DNA from: Bacteroidales bacterium UBA1392
Lineage (GTDB): Bacteria; Bacteroidota; Bacteroidia; Bacteroidales; UBA932
NCBI GenBank assembly: GCA_002305275.1
Contig: DBQO01000029.1
Location: 4,001-33,951 of the forward strand
Reading direction: 5' to 3'
DNA length: 29,951 bases
The stretch's first letter is position 1; every line of letters begins with the position of its first letter. Both the position numbers and the translations under genes were made by a program. The notes beneath the pieces are model-generated. The model saw nothing but the letters and a program-made list of their open reading frames with translations. It was not told where the DNA came from and made no database searches. Positions 1 through 8,044 of this stretch are shown piece by piece.

Positions 1-737
1 GCATGGCTGCTACCGAAGAGCTGCAAAAAGAAGGGAACTTCATCTGTAGGTTTGCGATGTTCCATATTGATCTGTCCTGTGATGGCCTCAAGTCCGTTGA
101 TAACCGAAGAGGGGCCTTTGGCAATCTGGATGCTCTCCAGCCACTGGCCGGGGACATAGGTAAGACCGAAAGGAGATGCGAGTCCTCTCATCACCGGTCT
201 GTTCTCATCCAGCAATTGGGTATAGGTACCCGCCAAGCCGAGAAGTTTTATCTGTCGTGCTCCGGTAATGGCATCCGAGTAACCTACCGTGACGCTGGCG
301 GAGTTTTCAAAGCTCTCTGCAAGGTTGCAACAGGCCATTTTACAGAGACCTGCTGCTGTTATTACTTCAGTTCTTACCGGTTTGATGCGTGAGAGGGTGT
401 TTGTGAGTTGCCTCGAGGTTACTACAGCTTCGTCCACCTCGTTTTCTCCCATCAGGTAAAATTCTCCCGAAGGAATGCCCGGATCCACAATCAAAGTATC
501 TTTGGTGTAACCCACGTAGGTAGCCACCATTGTAGTCCTCACCTCGAGGTTGATGGTAAATTGACCGTTCTCATCGGTCTCTATAAGTTTGGCCTTCTCT
601 ATGAGATAGACCTGTGCAAAGGGAAGCGGCTCAGTCTTACCGTCACTTCTCCTGTAAAATATTGAACCCTTGAAATCCTGCGCAAGAATGGTTGTGCAGA
701 AAAGGATCAAAAGTGCTGAAAATATTGCTTTTCTCAT
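1..737 (-). CDS. TonB-dependent receptor, N-terminal part (runs off the window)
   Basis: Outer-membrane TonB-dependent receptor; only the first 245 codons are present. I translated it by hand on the minus strand from the ATG at 735-737, and the frame is open to base 1. Residues 1-20 form a signal peptide ending near Leu-Ala-Gln. A carboxypeptidase-regulatory-like beta domain follows (about 22-105), then the start of the plug domain, with the segments LCKMACCNLAESFE, SDAITGARQIKLLG and GLEAITGQINMEHRKP. The ACCNLAESFE and GYSDAITGARQI motifs are typical, from memory, of the Bacteroidota receptor group found next to heavy-metal-associated genes. Metal or metal-chelate transport is therefore inferred, not shown. 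It lies 118 nt downstream of a small Cys/His-rich protein gene on the same strand and is probably co-transcribed with it. The barrel domain is outside the window. Confidence 0.88.
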   Translation of the reverse strand, partial: MRKAIFSALLILFCTTILAQDFKGSIFYRRSDGKTEPLPFAQVYLIEKAKLIETDENGQFTINLEVRTTMVATYVGYTKDTLIVDPGIPSGEFYLMGENEVDEAVVTSRQLTNTLSRIKPVRTEVITAAGLCKMACCNLAESFENSASVTVGYSDAITGARQIKLLGLAGTYTQLLDENRPVMRGLASPFGLTYVPGQWLESIQIAKGPSSVINGLEAITGQINMEHRKPTDEVPFFLQLFGSSH

Positions 738-855
738 TATGTATCTTTTTTATTCTGTTTTGAAATGGAAATGGTTGTCGGATTTAATGGCATGGATACA
801 CGGTATGGCGTGGGATCACAAAAGCGACCGCACGACAACACCGGAGAGCTGCAAA

Positions 856-1296
856 TCACAACCTCCAGATAGAAAGGGCAGAGAGTGGAAGTCCGACCTT
901 AGGCGGATTCAAATCCCCGGAAGGGGAAACGATTGTGCTGTAAGAGAGAGCTGTCAAATCATCACAGAGAAGGGAAACTGCAATTGTTTGTGCAGATAAT
1001 CCTATATCTTCATCCTGCAAACGATCCTGCTCGGAAGTGACTGCAAAAACATCCGTGCTGCAACATTCGCTGCTACAGTCTGTATAATGGAATGGATGGG
1101 AGTCACACTGAGCATCACAACAGTCGTTATGATCATGAATATGATGGTGAATCGACTCGCAGGAGATATCGCCCATCATAAGGAACAAATCAGCCGTCCC
1201 TTCAGTATGGCATTTATGCACTCCAAAACCTACAAACCCTGTAATATAGAGGATCGTTAAAAGTGAACTAAATAGATATTTTGCCAGTTTTTTCAC
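856..1296 (-). CDS. Small exported Cys/His-rich protein (HYC_CC_PP-like), GTG start
   Basis: A 146-residue protein with an N-terminal hydrophobic signal segment (KKLAKYLFSSLLTILYITGF). A region dense in His and Cys follows: HHHIHDHNDCC, CDSHPFHYTDC and SSECC. The tail ends in a conserved-looking SIWRL. Small Cys/His-rich secreted proteins of this kind are often encoded directly upstream of metal-related TonB receptors in Bacteroidota, and a receptor follows here after 118 nt. Metal binding is inferred from composition. The reading frame continues upstream to 1608, but that part is antisense to sppA and crosses the promoter. The GTG at 1294-1296 puts the signal peptide at the N terminus, so I chose it. 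No ATG lies between it and residue 40. The predicted promoter leaves almost no untranslated leader. Confidence 0.72.
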   Translation of the reverse strand: MKKLAKYLFSSLLTILYITGFVGFGVHKCHTEGTADLFLMMGDISCESIHHHIHDHNDCCDAQCDSHPFHYTDCSSECCSTDVFAVTSEQDRLQDEDIGLSAQTIAVSLLCDDLTALSYSTIVSPSGDLNPPKVGLPLSALSIWRL

Positions 1297-1332
1297 CGCG
1301 ACAAAAGTAAAAAATATATGTATCTTTGCAAA
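1294..1332 (-). promoter_or_regulatory. Promoter of the Cys/His-rich protein/TonB receptor unit
   Basis: Minus-strand -33 element TTTG (1329-1332) and -7 element TACTTTTG (1302-1309) are separated by exactly 19 nt, a textbook Bacteroidota sigma-ABfr promoter. Transcription would start near 1297, next to the GTG at 1294-1296. The mRNA would be leaderless or nearly so. Confidence 0.55.
1321..1328 (+). promoter_or_regulatory. Candidate -7 element for sppA
   Basis: TATCTTTG matches TAnnTTTG and lies 38 nt upstream of the sppA ATG. No TTTG is found at the usual distance upstream, so the -33 part is weak. It overlaps the region of the divergent promoter: the minus-strand -33 box (1329-1332) directly abuts it. 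Confidence 0.4.
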
Positions 1333-1366
1333 ATATATTTTAAGTATTAAATCAAAGGTTTCAAAT

Positions 1367-3130
1367 ATGAAAGATTTCTTAAAAGTGCTTTTAGCCTCAT
1401 TTGTAGGCACTATTCTTGCTTTTTTAATATTCGGTTTCATAGGTATCGGGATGCTTGTCGGTCTTGCATCGCTGGGTTCTGCCGAAGAACCGATTATTGC
1501 TAAAGAGAGTATCTTGTTGTTGGACTTCAAAGCTCCCGTAACCGAGCAGAAGGGTGATAAGTTTGCGATAAACCCGATTACAGGTGATATAGATATGTCC
1601 GGCAGCATACCACTTTATTCTGTAGTAAAAGCAATAGAGGTCGCCGCTGAGGATCCCGGCATAAAGTTTATCTACATGACTCCCGAGAGCCTCAATATGG
1701 GAATTTCTCAGATAGAAGAGGTCAGGGATGCCCTCAAAAAATTCCGTTCATCAGGTAAAGCAGTAGTCTCCTACTCCACCGATTTGGGGAATGATAGCTA
1801 CTACCTCGCTTCTGTTGCAGACAAAGTGATCCTAAATCCCTATGGAGATATATTCATTCTGGGATTGAGTTCGAATATGATATTTTTCAAAGACCTTCTG
1901 GACCGCCTCGGTGTAGATGTGCAGCTTATAAAACATGGTAAATATAAAGCTGCGGCCGAGCCCTTTGTCCAAAATGAAATCAGTGCTGAAAATCTTGAAC
2001 AAAACAAGCGAATGCTTGGCTCTATCTGGAACGGCTGGTGTGAAGAAATTGCGGAGTCCCGGGATTTCACCTCGGAGCAATTCAACTTTTGGATTGACAA
2101 TCTTGAGTTCAAAGGCGCCACTAGTGCACTTGAAAAGGGTCTTGTGGATGAATTGTGGTACAGCGATCAGGTTGTAGAGTATCTGTGCTCTCTCTTTGGA
2201 GTTACCGAATCGAAAGATCTCAAATTTACCCCCATCGGTAAATATTCCGCAGCGCGTGTTAAAACTGATCTTAGAGCCAAGGAGAAGATTGCGGTAGTAT
2301 ATGCTAATGGAGAAATTGTGCTGGAAGGAAGTGACAGATCTATTTCAGCTGTCAAATTCTCTCAAACCCTTGAAAAGATTAGAAAAGACTCCACCATTAA
2401 AGCTGTGGTATTGAGAGTAAACTCTCCCGGAGGCGGTGTAACGGCCTCGGAAATGATCCACCGTGAAATATCCCTGCTGAAAGAGGTTAAGCCGGTGATT
2501 GCAAGCTATGGAGACTTTGCAGCCTCGGGCGGTTATTGGATTTCAGCCAAAGCCGACAAAATATTTGCCAACAAATCCACCCTTACCGGCTCCATCGGAG
2601 TATTCGCGCTTATACCCAACCTCAACAAGACGATGGAAAAAGTCCTGCACATCCATCCGGTAGCCATAACTACCAACAAACACGGTGATGCATTGAGTGG
2701 TATGCGTGCCCTCGCCTCTACTGAAAAGGAGTATTTGCAGCATATGGTAGATAAAACATATACCAACTTTACCACCCTGGTGGCAACAAGCAGGAATATG
2801 AGTGTAGAACAGGTGGATATGATTGCTCAGGGTAGAGTATGGGCCGGTGGCGACGCACTTGAGATTGGGCTTGCCGATATGGAAGGAGGATTGGTTGATG
2901 CCATCTCCTACGCAGCCGAAATGGCCGGTCTCTCAAAGTATCGTCTTGTGGAGTACCCTCAGGTTAAAACTACCCTGGAAAAATTCATGGAATCCCTCTC
3001 TAAGACAGGTGCCGATATTGCTACAATAGCCGATCCCTTTGCATATATAGAAAGGAGCTATTCCCGTCTGAAAGAGGCCACAGGCGTTATTCACTATGCC
3101 CGTCTTCCTATAGAATACGATATCAGATAG
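1367..3130 (+). CDS. sppA: Signal peptide peptidase SppA, 67K type
   Basis: Membrane-anchored serine protease that degrades signal peptides released after secretion. The 587 residues fit the double-domain 67K class (E. coli SppA 618 aa). One N-terminal transmembrane helix lies at about 8-33. The first peptidase_S49 domain carries the catalytic lysine in GKYKAAAEPF (K194). The second carries the nucleophile in GDFAASGGYW (S387), followed by STLTGSIGVF. The spacing of the Lys/Ser dyad matches the E. coli enzyme. It starts at the ATG at 1367, after a weak AAAGG. It is divergent from the Cys/His-rich protein gene and convergent with tilS, whose stop is only 15 nt away. It appears intact. Confidence 0.95.
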   Translation: MKDFLKVLLASFVGTILAFLIFGFIGIGMLVGLASLGSAEEPIIAKESILLLDFKAPVTEQKGDKFAINPITGDIDMSGSIPLYSVVKAIEVAAEDPGIKFIYMTPESLNMGISQIEEVRDALKKFRSSGKAVVSYSTDLGNDSYYLASVADKVILNPYGDIFILGLSSNMIFFKDLLDRLGVDVQLIKHGKYKAAAEPFVQNEISAENLEQNKRMLGSIWNGWCEEIAESRDFTSEQFNFWIDNLEFKGATSALEKGLVDELWYSDQVVEYLCSLFGVTESKDLKFTPIGKYSAARVKTDLRAKEKIAVVYANGEIVLEGSDRSISAVKFSQTLEKIRKDSTIKAVVLRVNSPGGGVTASEMIHREISLLKEVKPVIASYGDFAASGGYWISAKADKIFANKSTLTGSIGVFALIPNLNKTMEKVLHIHPVAITTNKHGDALSGMRALASTEKEYLQHMVDKTYTNFTTLVATSRNMSVEQVDMIAQGRVWAGGDALEIGLADMEGGLVDAISYAAEMAGLSKYRLVEYPQVKTTLEKFMESLSKTGADIATIADPFAYIERSYSRLKEATGVIHYARLPIEYDIR

Positions 3131-3145
3131 AGGAAATAATAGAGA

Positions 3146-4474
3146 TTAGACTTTCGTTATCGAAACAATCTGTTTGGTGGCCGCTGTGACTTTCCAGCGG
3201 TCATCAATTCTTTTACCCACAATGCAGACAATTTGCTCCACTCCTTTTTTATCGAGAGTAGTGACAACTATCTGACGCTTCTTTTCCTCTACATCCAGCT
3301 TAATGTCTATAAAAAAGTCACTCAACTTCTTGAAACCCTTCATACCAAAAGGTCTGAAGCGATCTGCAGGCTTCCATCTTCGACATTTCAGAGGAAATTT
3401 CAAGCGTCTGCCATCCACATAGAGAGTTCCTTCAGGAGCCTTTTTTGGATTAAATCCTGCCGGTTTGGTAAAGACTTTTATGGAGACCTTGAGATCATCA
3501 TAATCCTGATTTCCGGGATAAACTTTAAGATACCTCCTATCTCTGATCAGGATGTGTGTCGGAGAGAAAAAAGTCTTGCCGCTCTGTCCCTTTAACGCTT
3601 CTGCTATCTGCACCAGTTGGGCATCATTGAATCCATAGCCGTCCAGTATCGTAAAGAGCCACCAATTGATGCTTTTTTCCGACTTAAGTGCTTTGATGTC
3701 AATTTGCAGCACTCCCCCTTCCATACGATATAGAGTGCCTTCTCTGGATTTATAGAGCTCCTCCAGCAGATCCGAAATCTCGGAAAACCTCTCCATAGAT
3801 GTGCCGATAGTCTGCAAGAAGGAAGGATTGATTATCTCAAAATGGGGAAAGACCTCATTGCGAATCCGATTACGATGGTAATGCGATTCTTTATTTGTGG
3901 AATCCTCCCGAAATGGAATGTTGTGCAGAGCCACATAGTTGCTGATATCCTCCCTGGTAACGGAAAGCAGTGGACGTATTATGGGACCGTTTGAGCGTCT
4001 GATACCCGAAAGTCCTCGCAGTCCCGTTCCTCTGAGGAGATTGATCATCAAAGTCTCTACACTGTCGTTCAAATTGTGAGAAATGGCGAGGAAGTCCATG
4101 GAGTGCTCTTCCATCAAGGAGAAAAACCAACCGTATCTTAGGTCGCGTGCCGCCATCTGAGTGGAGATCGATTGCTCCTGTGCAAATTGTAGAGCATCAA
4201 CTTTTGTCGTGTAGAAGGGTATTCCCTCTGTTTTACACCACTCGCATACGGCATCCTCGTCGTGATCGCTCTCATCCCCTCTAAGCGAGAAATTGACGTG
4301 TGCGATCCTGAATGTACAGGGCACGATCGTGTGGAGAAAAAGATGAGCCATACACATAGAATCCATTCCACCGCTGACTCCAACAAGGATTGATGGGTTT
4401 TCAACGCCGGCTGTAAGGGAGCGCAATTCTATGTCAAAAAGCTCCTGCAAAATCCACTTATTTTTTATTTCCAA
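3146..4474 (-). CDS. tilS: tRNA(Ile)-lysidine synthetase TilS
   Basis: ATP-dependent cytoplasmic enzyme that converts C34 of the CAU-anticodon tRNA-Ile to lysidine, so that it reads AUA; normally essential. The PP-loop ATPase motif SGGMDS is at residues 34-39. The family signature LNLLRGTGLRGLSGI-like segment follows (here INLLRGTGLRGLSGI). The C-terminal TilS substrate-binding domain reaches the end, in WKVTAATKQIV. Its 442 residues compare with 432 in E. coli. The frame has no ATG ahead of the PP-loop. The TTG at 4472-4474 gives the usual length of N-terminal leader and overlaps the end of the upstream DUF3078 gene by 17 nt, so I use it. It is the last gene of proS-DUF3078-tilS. Confidence 0.93.
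   Translation of the reverse strand: MEIKNKWILQELFDIELRSLTAGVENPSILVGVSGGMDSMCMAHLFLHTIVPCTFRIAHVNFSLRGDESDHDEDAVCEWCKTEGIPFYTTKVDALQFAQEQSISTQMAARDLRYGWFFSLMEEHSMDFLAISHNLNDSVETLMINLLRGTGLRGLSGIRRSNGPIIRPLLSVTREDISNYVALHNIPFREDSTNKESHYHRNRIRNEVFPHFEIINPSFLQTIGTSMERFSEISDLLEELYKSREGTLYRMEGGVLQIDIKALKSEKSINWWLFTILDGYGFNDAQLVQIAEALKGQSGKTFFSPTHILIRDRRYLKVYPGNQDYDDLKVSIKVFTKPAGFNPKKAPEGTLYVDGRRLKFPLKCRRWKPADRFRPFGMKGFKKLSDFFIDIKLDVEEKKRQIVVTTLDKKGVEQIVCIVGKRIDDRWKVTAATKQIVSITKV
3178..3214 (+). terminator. Possible sppA terminator inside the tilS coding sequence
   Basis: A 9-bp stem (TGGCCGCTG with CAGCGGTCA, one G-U pair) has an 8-nt loop and is followed, after TCAATTC, by TTTT. It lies about 48 nt past the sppA stop and within the last codons of convergent tilS. 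The T-tract is poor, so this is weaker than the other two terminators in the window. Confidence 0.35.
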
Positions 4475-5405
4475 AAGTGTACGACAATCCTATGCTAAAA
4501 AGTTCCTTGAACTGTACCCCCGGTACTTTGATCGGTTTTCCATTATCATCAAGGATGAGATTGCCCTGCTTATCTTTTTTGTCGAGAAACTTTATTGCAT
4601 CATCATAGATAAGGTTGGTCCTAAGAGTTACGGAGAAGAATCTGGTTATTTTCGCATCCGCATTTACATCCCAGAAGACCTTAACGTTCTGAGGCTTATT
4701 CAGATAGTCCGAGAAGAGTGTGAGTGAACTGACCACCTTGAAATTTTCAACATCTATCTTGCCATCCACCTTGATTTGGGCACCGAGTTCAAATCTGCAA
4801 AACTGATCTTCCCTATTACCATATTTTGTCCGCAGTTCGGGATTCTTTACCATAACGGTTTTTCCCGTAAGGGGCGAAATATTGATTGAAAAGTTACGGA
4901 ATGGCTTATAGTCCACACCAAAACCAAGGGACACATATGCCGGAGTGAAGAAATCCGATACCAGATTGCCCTTCTCATGGCCTTGGGCAAACTGAGTTCT
5001 AAGATTGAACAGGGCTGATATGTATAGGGTTTCTACTGCCTTGTAACCCACTTTGCTATCCAATATCAAACGGTCGTCACTCTTCTTGTAGCCATCTTCA
5101 AATGATTGTATGAAGCCATAGCCCACCTGGAGTTGGTTGTCCCAAATAAGTTTTTCCCGCTTATAGTTGGCATTTGCACCGGCAAACGTATTGAGTGAAA
5201 TGGAGCCGTAACCTCCGGTTGCCCAATTTGTTAGTGAAAGCTGTGAAAAACCGATCTGCGTAGTAAGAGTTGTCGTCCAGTATTGGGGTTTGGGGACCAC
5301 AACCGTATCTGCCGAAGCGGCAGTTGTATCGGCAGGAGCTACATCTTGTGCAAAGAGCGCGATACCAAAAGAGAAAAAAAGAATAAGTGCAATTGATCGT
5401 TTCAT
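4458..5405 (-). CDS. DUF3078 domain-containing outer-membrane-like protein
   Basis: A 315-residue exported protein with signal peptide MKRSIALILFFSFGIALFAQ. It continues as alternating beta strands with the DUF3078 signature segments FSQLSLTNWATGG and LIWDNQLQVGYG. The C terminus ends in an aromatic strand (FSIGLSYTFGNKK), as in outer-membrane beta barrels. The function of the family is unknown to me; the barrel-like pattern suggests an outer-membrane location. The start is an ATG at 5403-5405, 30 nt after the proS stop, and its 3' end overlaps the TTG start of tilS. Co-transcription with proS and tilS is likely. Confidence 0.85.
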   Translation of the reverse strand: MKRSIALILFFSFGIALFAQDVAPADTTAASADTVVVPKPQYWTTTLTTQIGFSQLSLTNWATGGYGSISLNTFAGANANYKREKLIWDNQLQVGYGFIQSFEDGYKKSDDRLILDSKVGYKAVETLYISALFNLRTQFAQGHEKGNLVSDFFTPAYVSLGFGVDYKPFRNFSINISPLTGKTVMVKNPELRTKYGNREDQFCRFELGAQIKVDGKIDVENFKVVSSLTLFSDYLNKPQNVKVFWDVNADAKITRFFSVTLRTNLIYDDAIKFLDKKDKQGNLILDDNGKPIKVPGVQFKELFSIGLSYTFGNKK

Positions 5406-5435
5406 ACAATGTTTAATTGTTGTAATATAGCAAAG

Positions 5436-6914
5436 TTAATAAGCCCTGGCAAAAATTACCCTTTCAGAGGAGGGTTTGCCGGAGTAAATGCACTTGCCCT
5501 CTTCCTTACAAACGAATGAGTCCAAAGGGATGCAACGGATGGTGGCTTTAGTCTCATCCTTGATTTTAGCCTCTGTCTCAGCAGTACCGTCCCAGTGGCA
5601 AAGCAGGAAGCCTCCCTCCTCAATCTTCTCCTTAAACTCCTCCCAGCTATCTACCTTAACGGTATTCTCCTCACGGAAATTGAGTGCTTTAGCGTAAATA
5701 TTCTCCTGAATTTCCTCCATCAGAGAGGTGATGCGATCCACAAGCCCCTCCTGTGGTACCGATTCCTTGGTGAGGGTATCACGGCGGGCAAGTTCTACAA
5801 CTCCTGCAGTAAAATCACGAGGGCCGATTACGATGCGTACAGGTACTCCTTTTAGTTCCCACTCCGCAAATTTAAACCCGGGACGAAGATTATCCCTGTC
5901 ATCCACCTTTACGGATAAACCCGCAGCTTCAAGTTCTTTTTTGAGTTCATACATCCTTTCCAGAAGCTGGCCATGCTCCTCTTCGGTCTTGAAAATAGGC
6001 ACCATCACAACATGAATTGGGGCAAGCTTCGGAGGCAGTATCAAACCGTGATTGTCACTGTGAGTCATAATCAGGGCCCCCATAAGACGGGTAGAGACTC
6101 CCCATGAAGTGGCCCAAACATAATCGAGGCCACCCTCCTTATTTGCAAACTGCACGTCAAATGCTTTGGCAAAATTCTGTCCGAGGAAGTGAGAAGTGCC
6201 TGCCTGCAGAGCTTTACCATCCTGCATGAGAGCTTCGATACAAAGAGTATCAACTGCACCGGCGAAGCGCTCCGATGCACTTTTTCTCCCAACAACTACA
6301 GGCATTGCCATATACTCGCGCGCAAACTGCGCATATAATTCGACTATCATCTGAGTCTCATCTATCGCTTCCTGTTCGGTAGCATGGGCAGTATGCCCTT
6401 CCTGCCACAGGAATTCCGCAGTGCGGAGAAAGAGGCGGGTACGCATCTCCCAGCGCACTACATTAGCCCACTGGTTGCAGAGTATGGGGAGATCCCTCCA
6501 GGATTGTATCCAGTTTTTATATGTGTTCCAGATTATTGTTTCCGATGTGGGACGAACTACGAGTTCCTCTTCGAGCTTTGCAGAAGGATCAACCACAAGA
6601 CCGGAGCCGTCGGGGTTTGCCATCAAACGGTGGTGAGTTACAACTGCACACTCTTTTGCAAATCCTTCTACATGTTCAGCTTCTCTGCTGAGGAAGGATT
6701 TGGGTATGAAGAGAGGGAAGTAAGCATTCACATGGCCTGTCTCCTTGAACATCTTGTCAAGCTGGTTTTGCATCTTTTCCCAGATGGCATATCCGTATGG
6801 TTTGATCACCATACAACCTCTAACTGCTGATGGTTCAGCAAGATCCGCCTTTATCACCAAATTATTGTACCATTGAGAGTAATTCTCTTCCCTATTTGTT
6901 ACTTCTTTTGCCAT
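5436..6914 (-). CDS. proS: Prolyl-tRNA synthetase, archaeal/eukaryotic type
   Basis: Class II aminoacyl-tRNA synthetase that charges tRNA-Pro. The 492 residues, counted from the ATG at 6912-6914 (MAKEVTNREENYSQWY), fit the short archaeal/eukaryotic-type ProRS (ProS3) without the bacterial editing insertion. Visible segments include the motif 2 region VRPTSETIIW, FLWQEGHTAHAT, the motif 3-like region SWGVSTRLMGAL, an anticodon-binding domain at about 285-390, and the C-terminal extension ending in a terminal tyrosine (ARAY), characteristic of this ProRS class. The open frame extends 21 codons further upstream through a region with candidate promoter boxes, so the internal ATG is the better start. 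First gene of proS-DUF3078-tilS. Confidence 0.96.
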   Translation of the reverse strand: MAKEVTNREENYSQWYNNLVIKADLAEPSAVRGCMVIKPYGYAIWEKMQNQLDKMFKETGHVNAYFPLFIPKSFLSREAEHVEGFAKECAVVTHHRLMANPDGSGLVVDPSAKLEEELVVRPTSETIIWNTYKNWIQSWRDLPILCNQWANVVRWEMRTRLFLRTAEFLWQEGHTAHATEQEAIDETQMIVELYAQFAREYMAMPVVVGRKSASERFAGAVDTLCIEALMQDGKALQAGTSHFLGQNFAKAFDVQFANKEGGLDYVWATSWGVSTRLMGALIMTHSDNHGLILPPKLAPIHVVMVPIFKTEEEHGQLLERMYELKKELEAAGLSVKVDDRDNLRPGFKFAEWELKGVPVRIVIGPRDFTAGVVELARRDTLTKESVPQEGLVDRITSLMEEIQENIYAKALNFREENTVKVDSWEEFKEKIEEGGFLLCHWDGTAETEAKIKDETKATIRCIPLDSFVCKEEGKCIYSGKPSSERVIFARAY

Positions 6915-6917
6915 TAT

Positions 6918-6950
6918 TTTGTGTATTTGGTATAAAAATTGATATATTTG
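6918..6950 (+). promoter_or_regulatory. Candidate promoter for the Tyr/Trp-rich lipoprotein gene
   Basis: TTTG (6918-6921) and TATATTTG (6943-6950) are 21 nt apart and match the Bacteroidota -33/-7 consensus. The -7 box lies about 51 nt upstream of the ATG at 7002. On the other strand, TACTTTTG at 6967-6974 could be the -7 element of proS, without a recognisable -33. Confidence 0.45.
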
Positions 6951-6990
6951 TAATGAAATGCGACTGCAAAAGTACAAAATTATCTAACAC

Positions 6991-6996
6991 AGGAGG
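6991..6996 (+). promoter_or_regulatory. Strong Shine-Dalgarno sequence AGGAGG
   Basis: A perfect AGGAGG is spaced 5 nt from the ATG at 7002. It fixes the start of the lipoprotein. Such strong sites are unusual here; most genes in the window show little or no purine-rich site. Confidence 0.7.
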
Positions 6997-7001
6997 TAAA
7001 A

Positions 7002-8018
7002 ATGAAAAACAAAGTGTTCTATCTGTTTCTTATAGCCGTTATGATGGTGATAAGCTCTTGTGGTACCACAAGTTATTATTCTTCCGCATCATTTGATGAC
7101 GGCATATACTACAGGCCCACACGCGAGTCGAGGGCCGCAATGGTTGCATCCAATAAAGAGCTGCACGAATCTGTAAAGAAACCGCAATCATATATTCTGG
7201 AGGATGAAGAGGGAAATTACTATCTCGTAGATGAGGGAACATCTTATGCAGAAAGATTGAGAAAATTTGATAGCCCTACCTATACCTTCTATGTTGATTA
7301 CGGTGTTTGGGCCTCCCCTTGGTACAATCCATGGTGGGGTTCCTACAGATACCCCTATTTCGGTTATCCCTATAACTCGTGGTACTACGGGTGGAATAGC
7401 CCCTGGTATACCGGTTGGTATGATCCATGGTATACAGGCTGGTACGACCCCTGGTATTATGGATATGGCGGATATGGCTGGTACTACAATTATTGGAATC
7501 CATGGTACTACCACGGATACTATCCGGGGCCGGGTCACATCGGCAACTACTATCAGGATGTTGCTTACGGTAAACGCTCTGCAGCAGACGGCCAGAGTTA
7601 CCGCAACACACCGCGCACTACTTCCGGCGGCTCCATGTATACAAGAAGGAGCGAAGGCAGAAGTGCCGAAAGCTACAATTCCGGCGGAGTATATACGGGT
7701 GCACGCAGCACCACTACGTCGAGCGGTGGCAGCGGTACCATCTACCAACGCAGTTCCGGCAGCACTACCCGCAGTTCGGGCAACGTCAATTCCGGCACGT
7801 CACGCTCTTCGCGCAGGGCCGACAATTATAATACTGACAATAGCAGAAGCTCTTCCGGTAGTTATAGCACCGGCACGAGCAGAAGTTCTTCCGGCAGTTA
7901 CAGTACAGGTAGCAGCAGGAGCTCTTCAGGCAGCTATAGCAGTGGTGGCGGATATAGCGGCAGCAGCAGCGGCAGCAGTGGCAGCAGTGGTGGAGGAGGT
8001 ACCGGAGGAAGGAGATAA
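7002..8018 (+). CDS. Tyr/Trp- and Ser/Gly-rich lipoprotein upstream of a FadL-like porin
   Basis: A 338-residue predicted lipoprotein: signal peptide and lipobox VISSC with the lipidated Cys at residue 20. A conserved-looking region (about 25-95) is followed by an aromatic stretch (about 98-185) built of repeated WYxGWYDPWY-like blocks. The tail (about 200-338) is almost only Ser, Gly, Arg, Thr and Tyr, and includes three 12-residue repeats. Similar proteins in Bacteroides were, from memory, named 'vitellogenin II precursor', a label without functional value. The gene lies 26 nt upstream of an OmpP1/FadL-type porin and is probably in one operon with it. A surface or periplasmic structural role is a guess. 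Other-frame open reading through this region results from the biased composition. Confidence 0.8.
   Translation: MKNKVFYLFLIAVMMVISSCGTTSYYSSASFDDGIYYRPTRESRAAMVASNKELHESVKKPQSYILEDEEGNYYLVDEGTSYAERLRKFDSPTYTFYVDYGVWASPWYNPWWGSYRYPYFGYPYNSWYYGWNSPWYTGWYDPWYTGWYDPWYYGYGGYGWYYNYWNPWYYHGYYPGPGHIGNYYQDVAYGKRSAADGQSYRNTPRTTSGGSMYTRRSEGRSAESYNSGGVYTGARSTTTSSGGSGTIYQRSSGSTTRSSGNVNSGTSRSSRRADNYNTDNSRSSSGSYSTGTSRSSSGSYSTGSSRSSSGSYSSGGGYSGSSSGSSGSSGGGGTGGRR
7842..7949 (+). repeat. Three tandem 36-bp repeats in the lipoprotein gene
   Basis: Units at 7842-7877, 7878-7913 and 7914-7949 each encode a 12-residue block of the type SRSSSGSYSTGT. They differ mainly at synonymous sites, so they are not a very recent expansion. 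Confidence 0.85.
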
Positions 8019-8044
8019 TTCAAAAATCAAAATGTGAAAAAACA

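Noticed and set aside
1297..1608. Upstream extension of the Cys/His-rich protein to a 250-residue frame
   Set aside because: This part is antisense to the sppA start, crosses both predicted promoters and would bury the signal peptide.
7267..8037. A 256-residue frame overlapping the lipoprotein gene
   Set aside because: Its Ala/Ile/Pro-rich sequence is the frame-shifted reading of the low-complexity repeats; it has no start site or family match.
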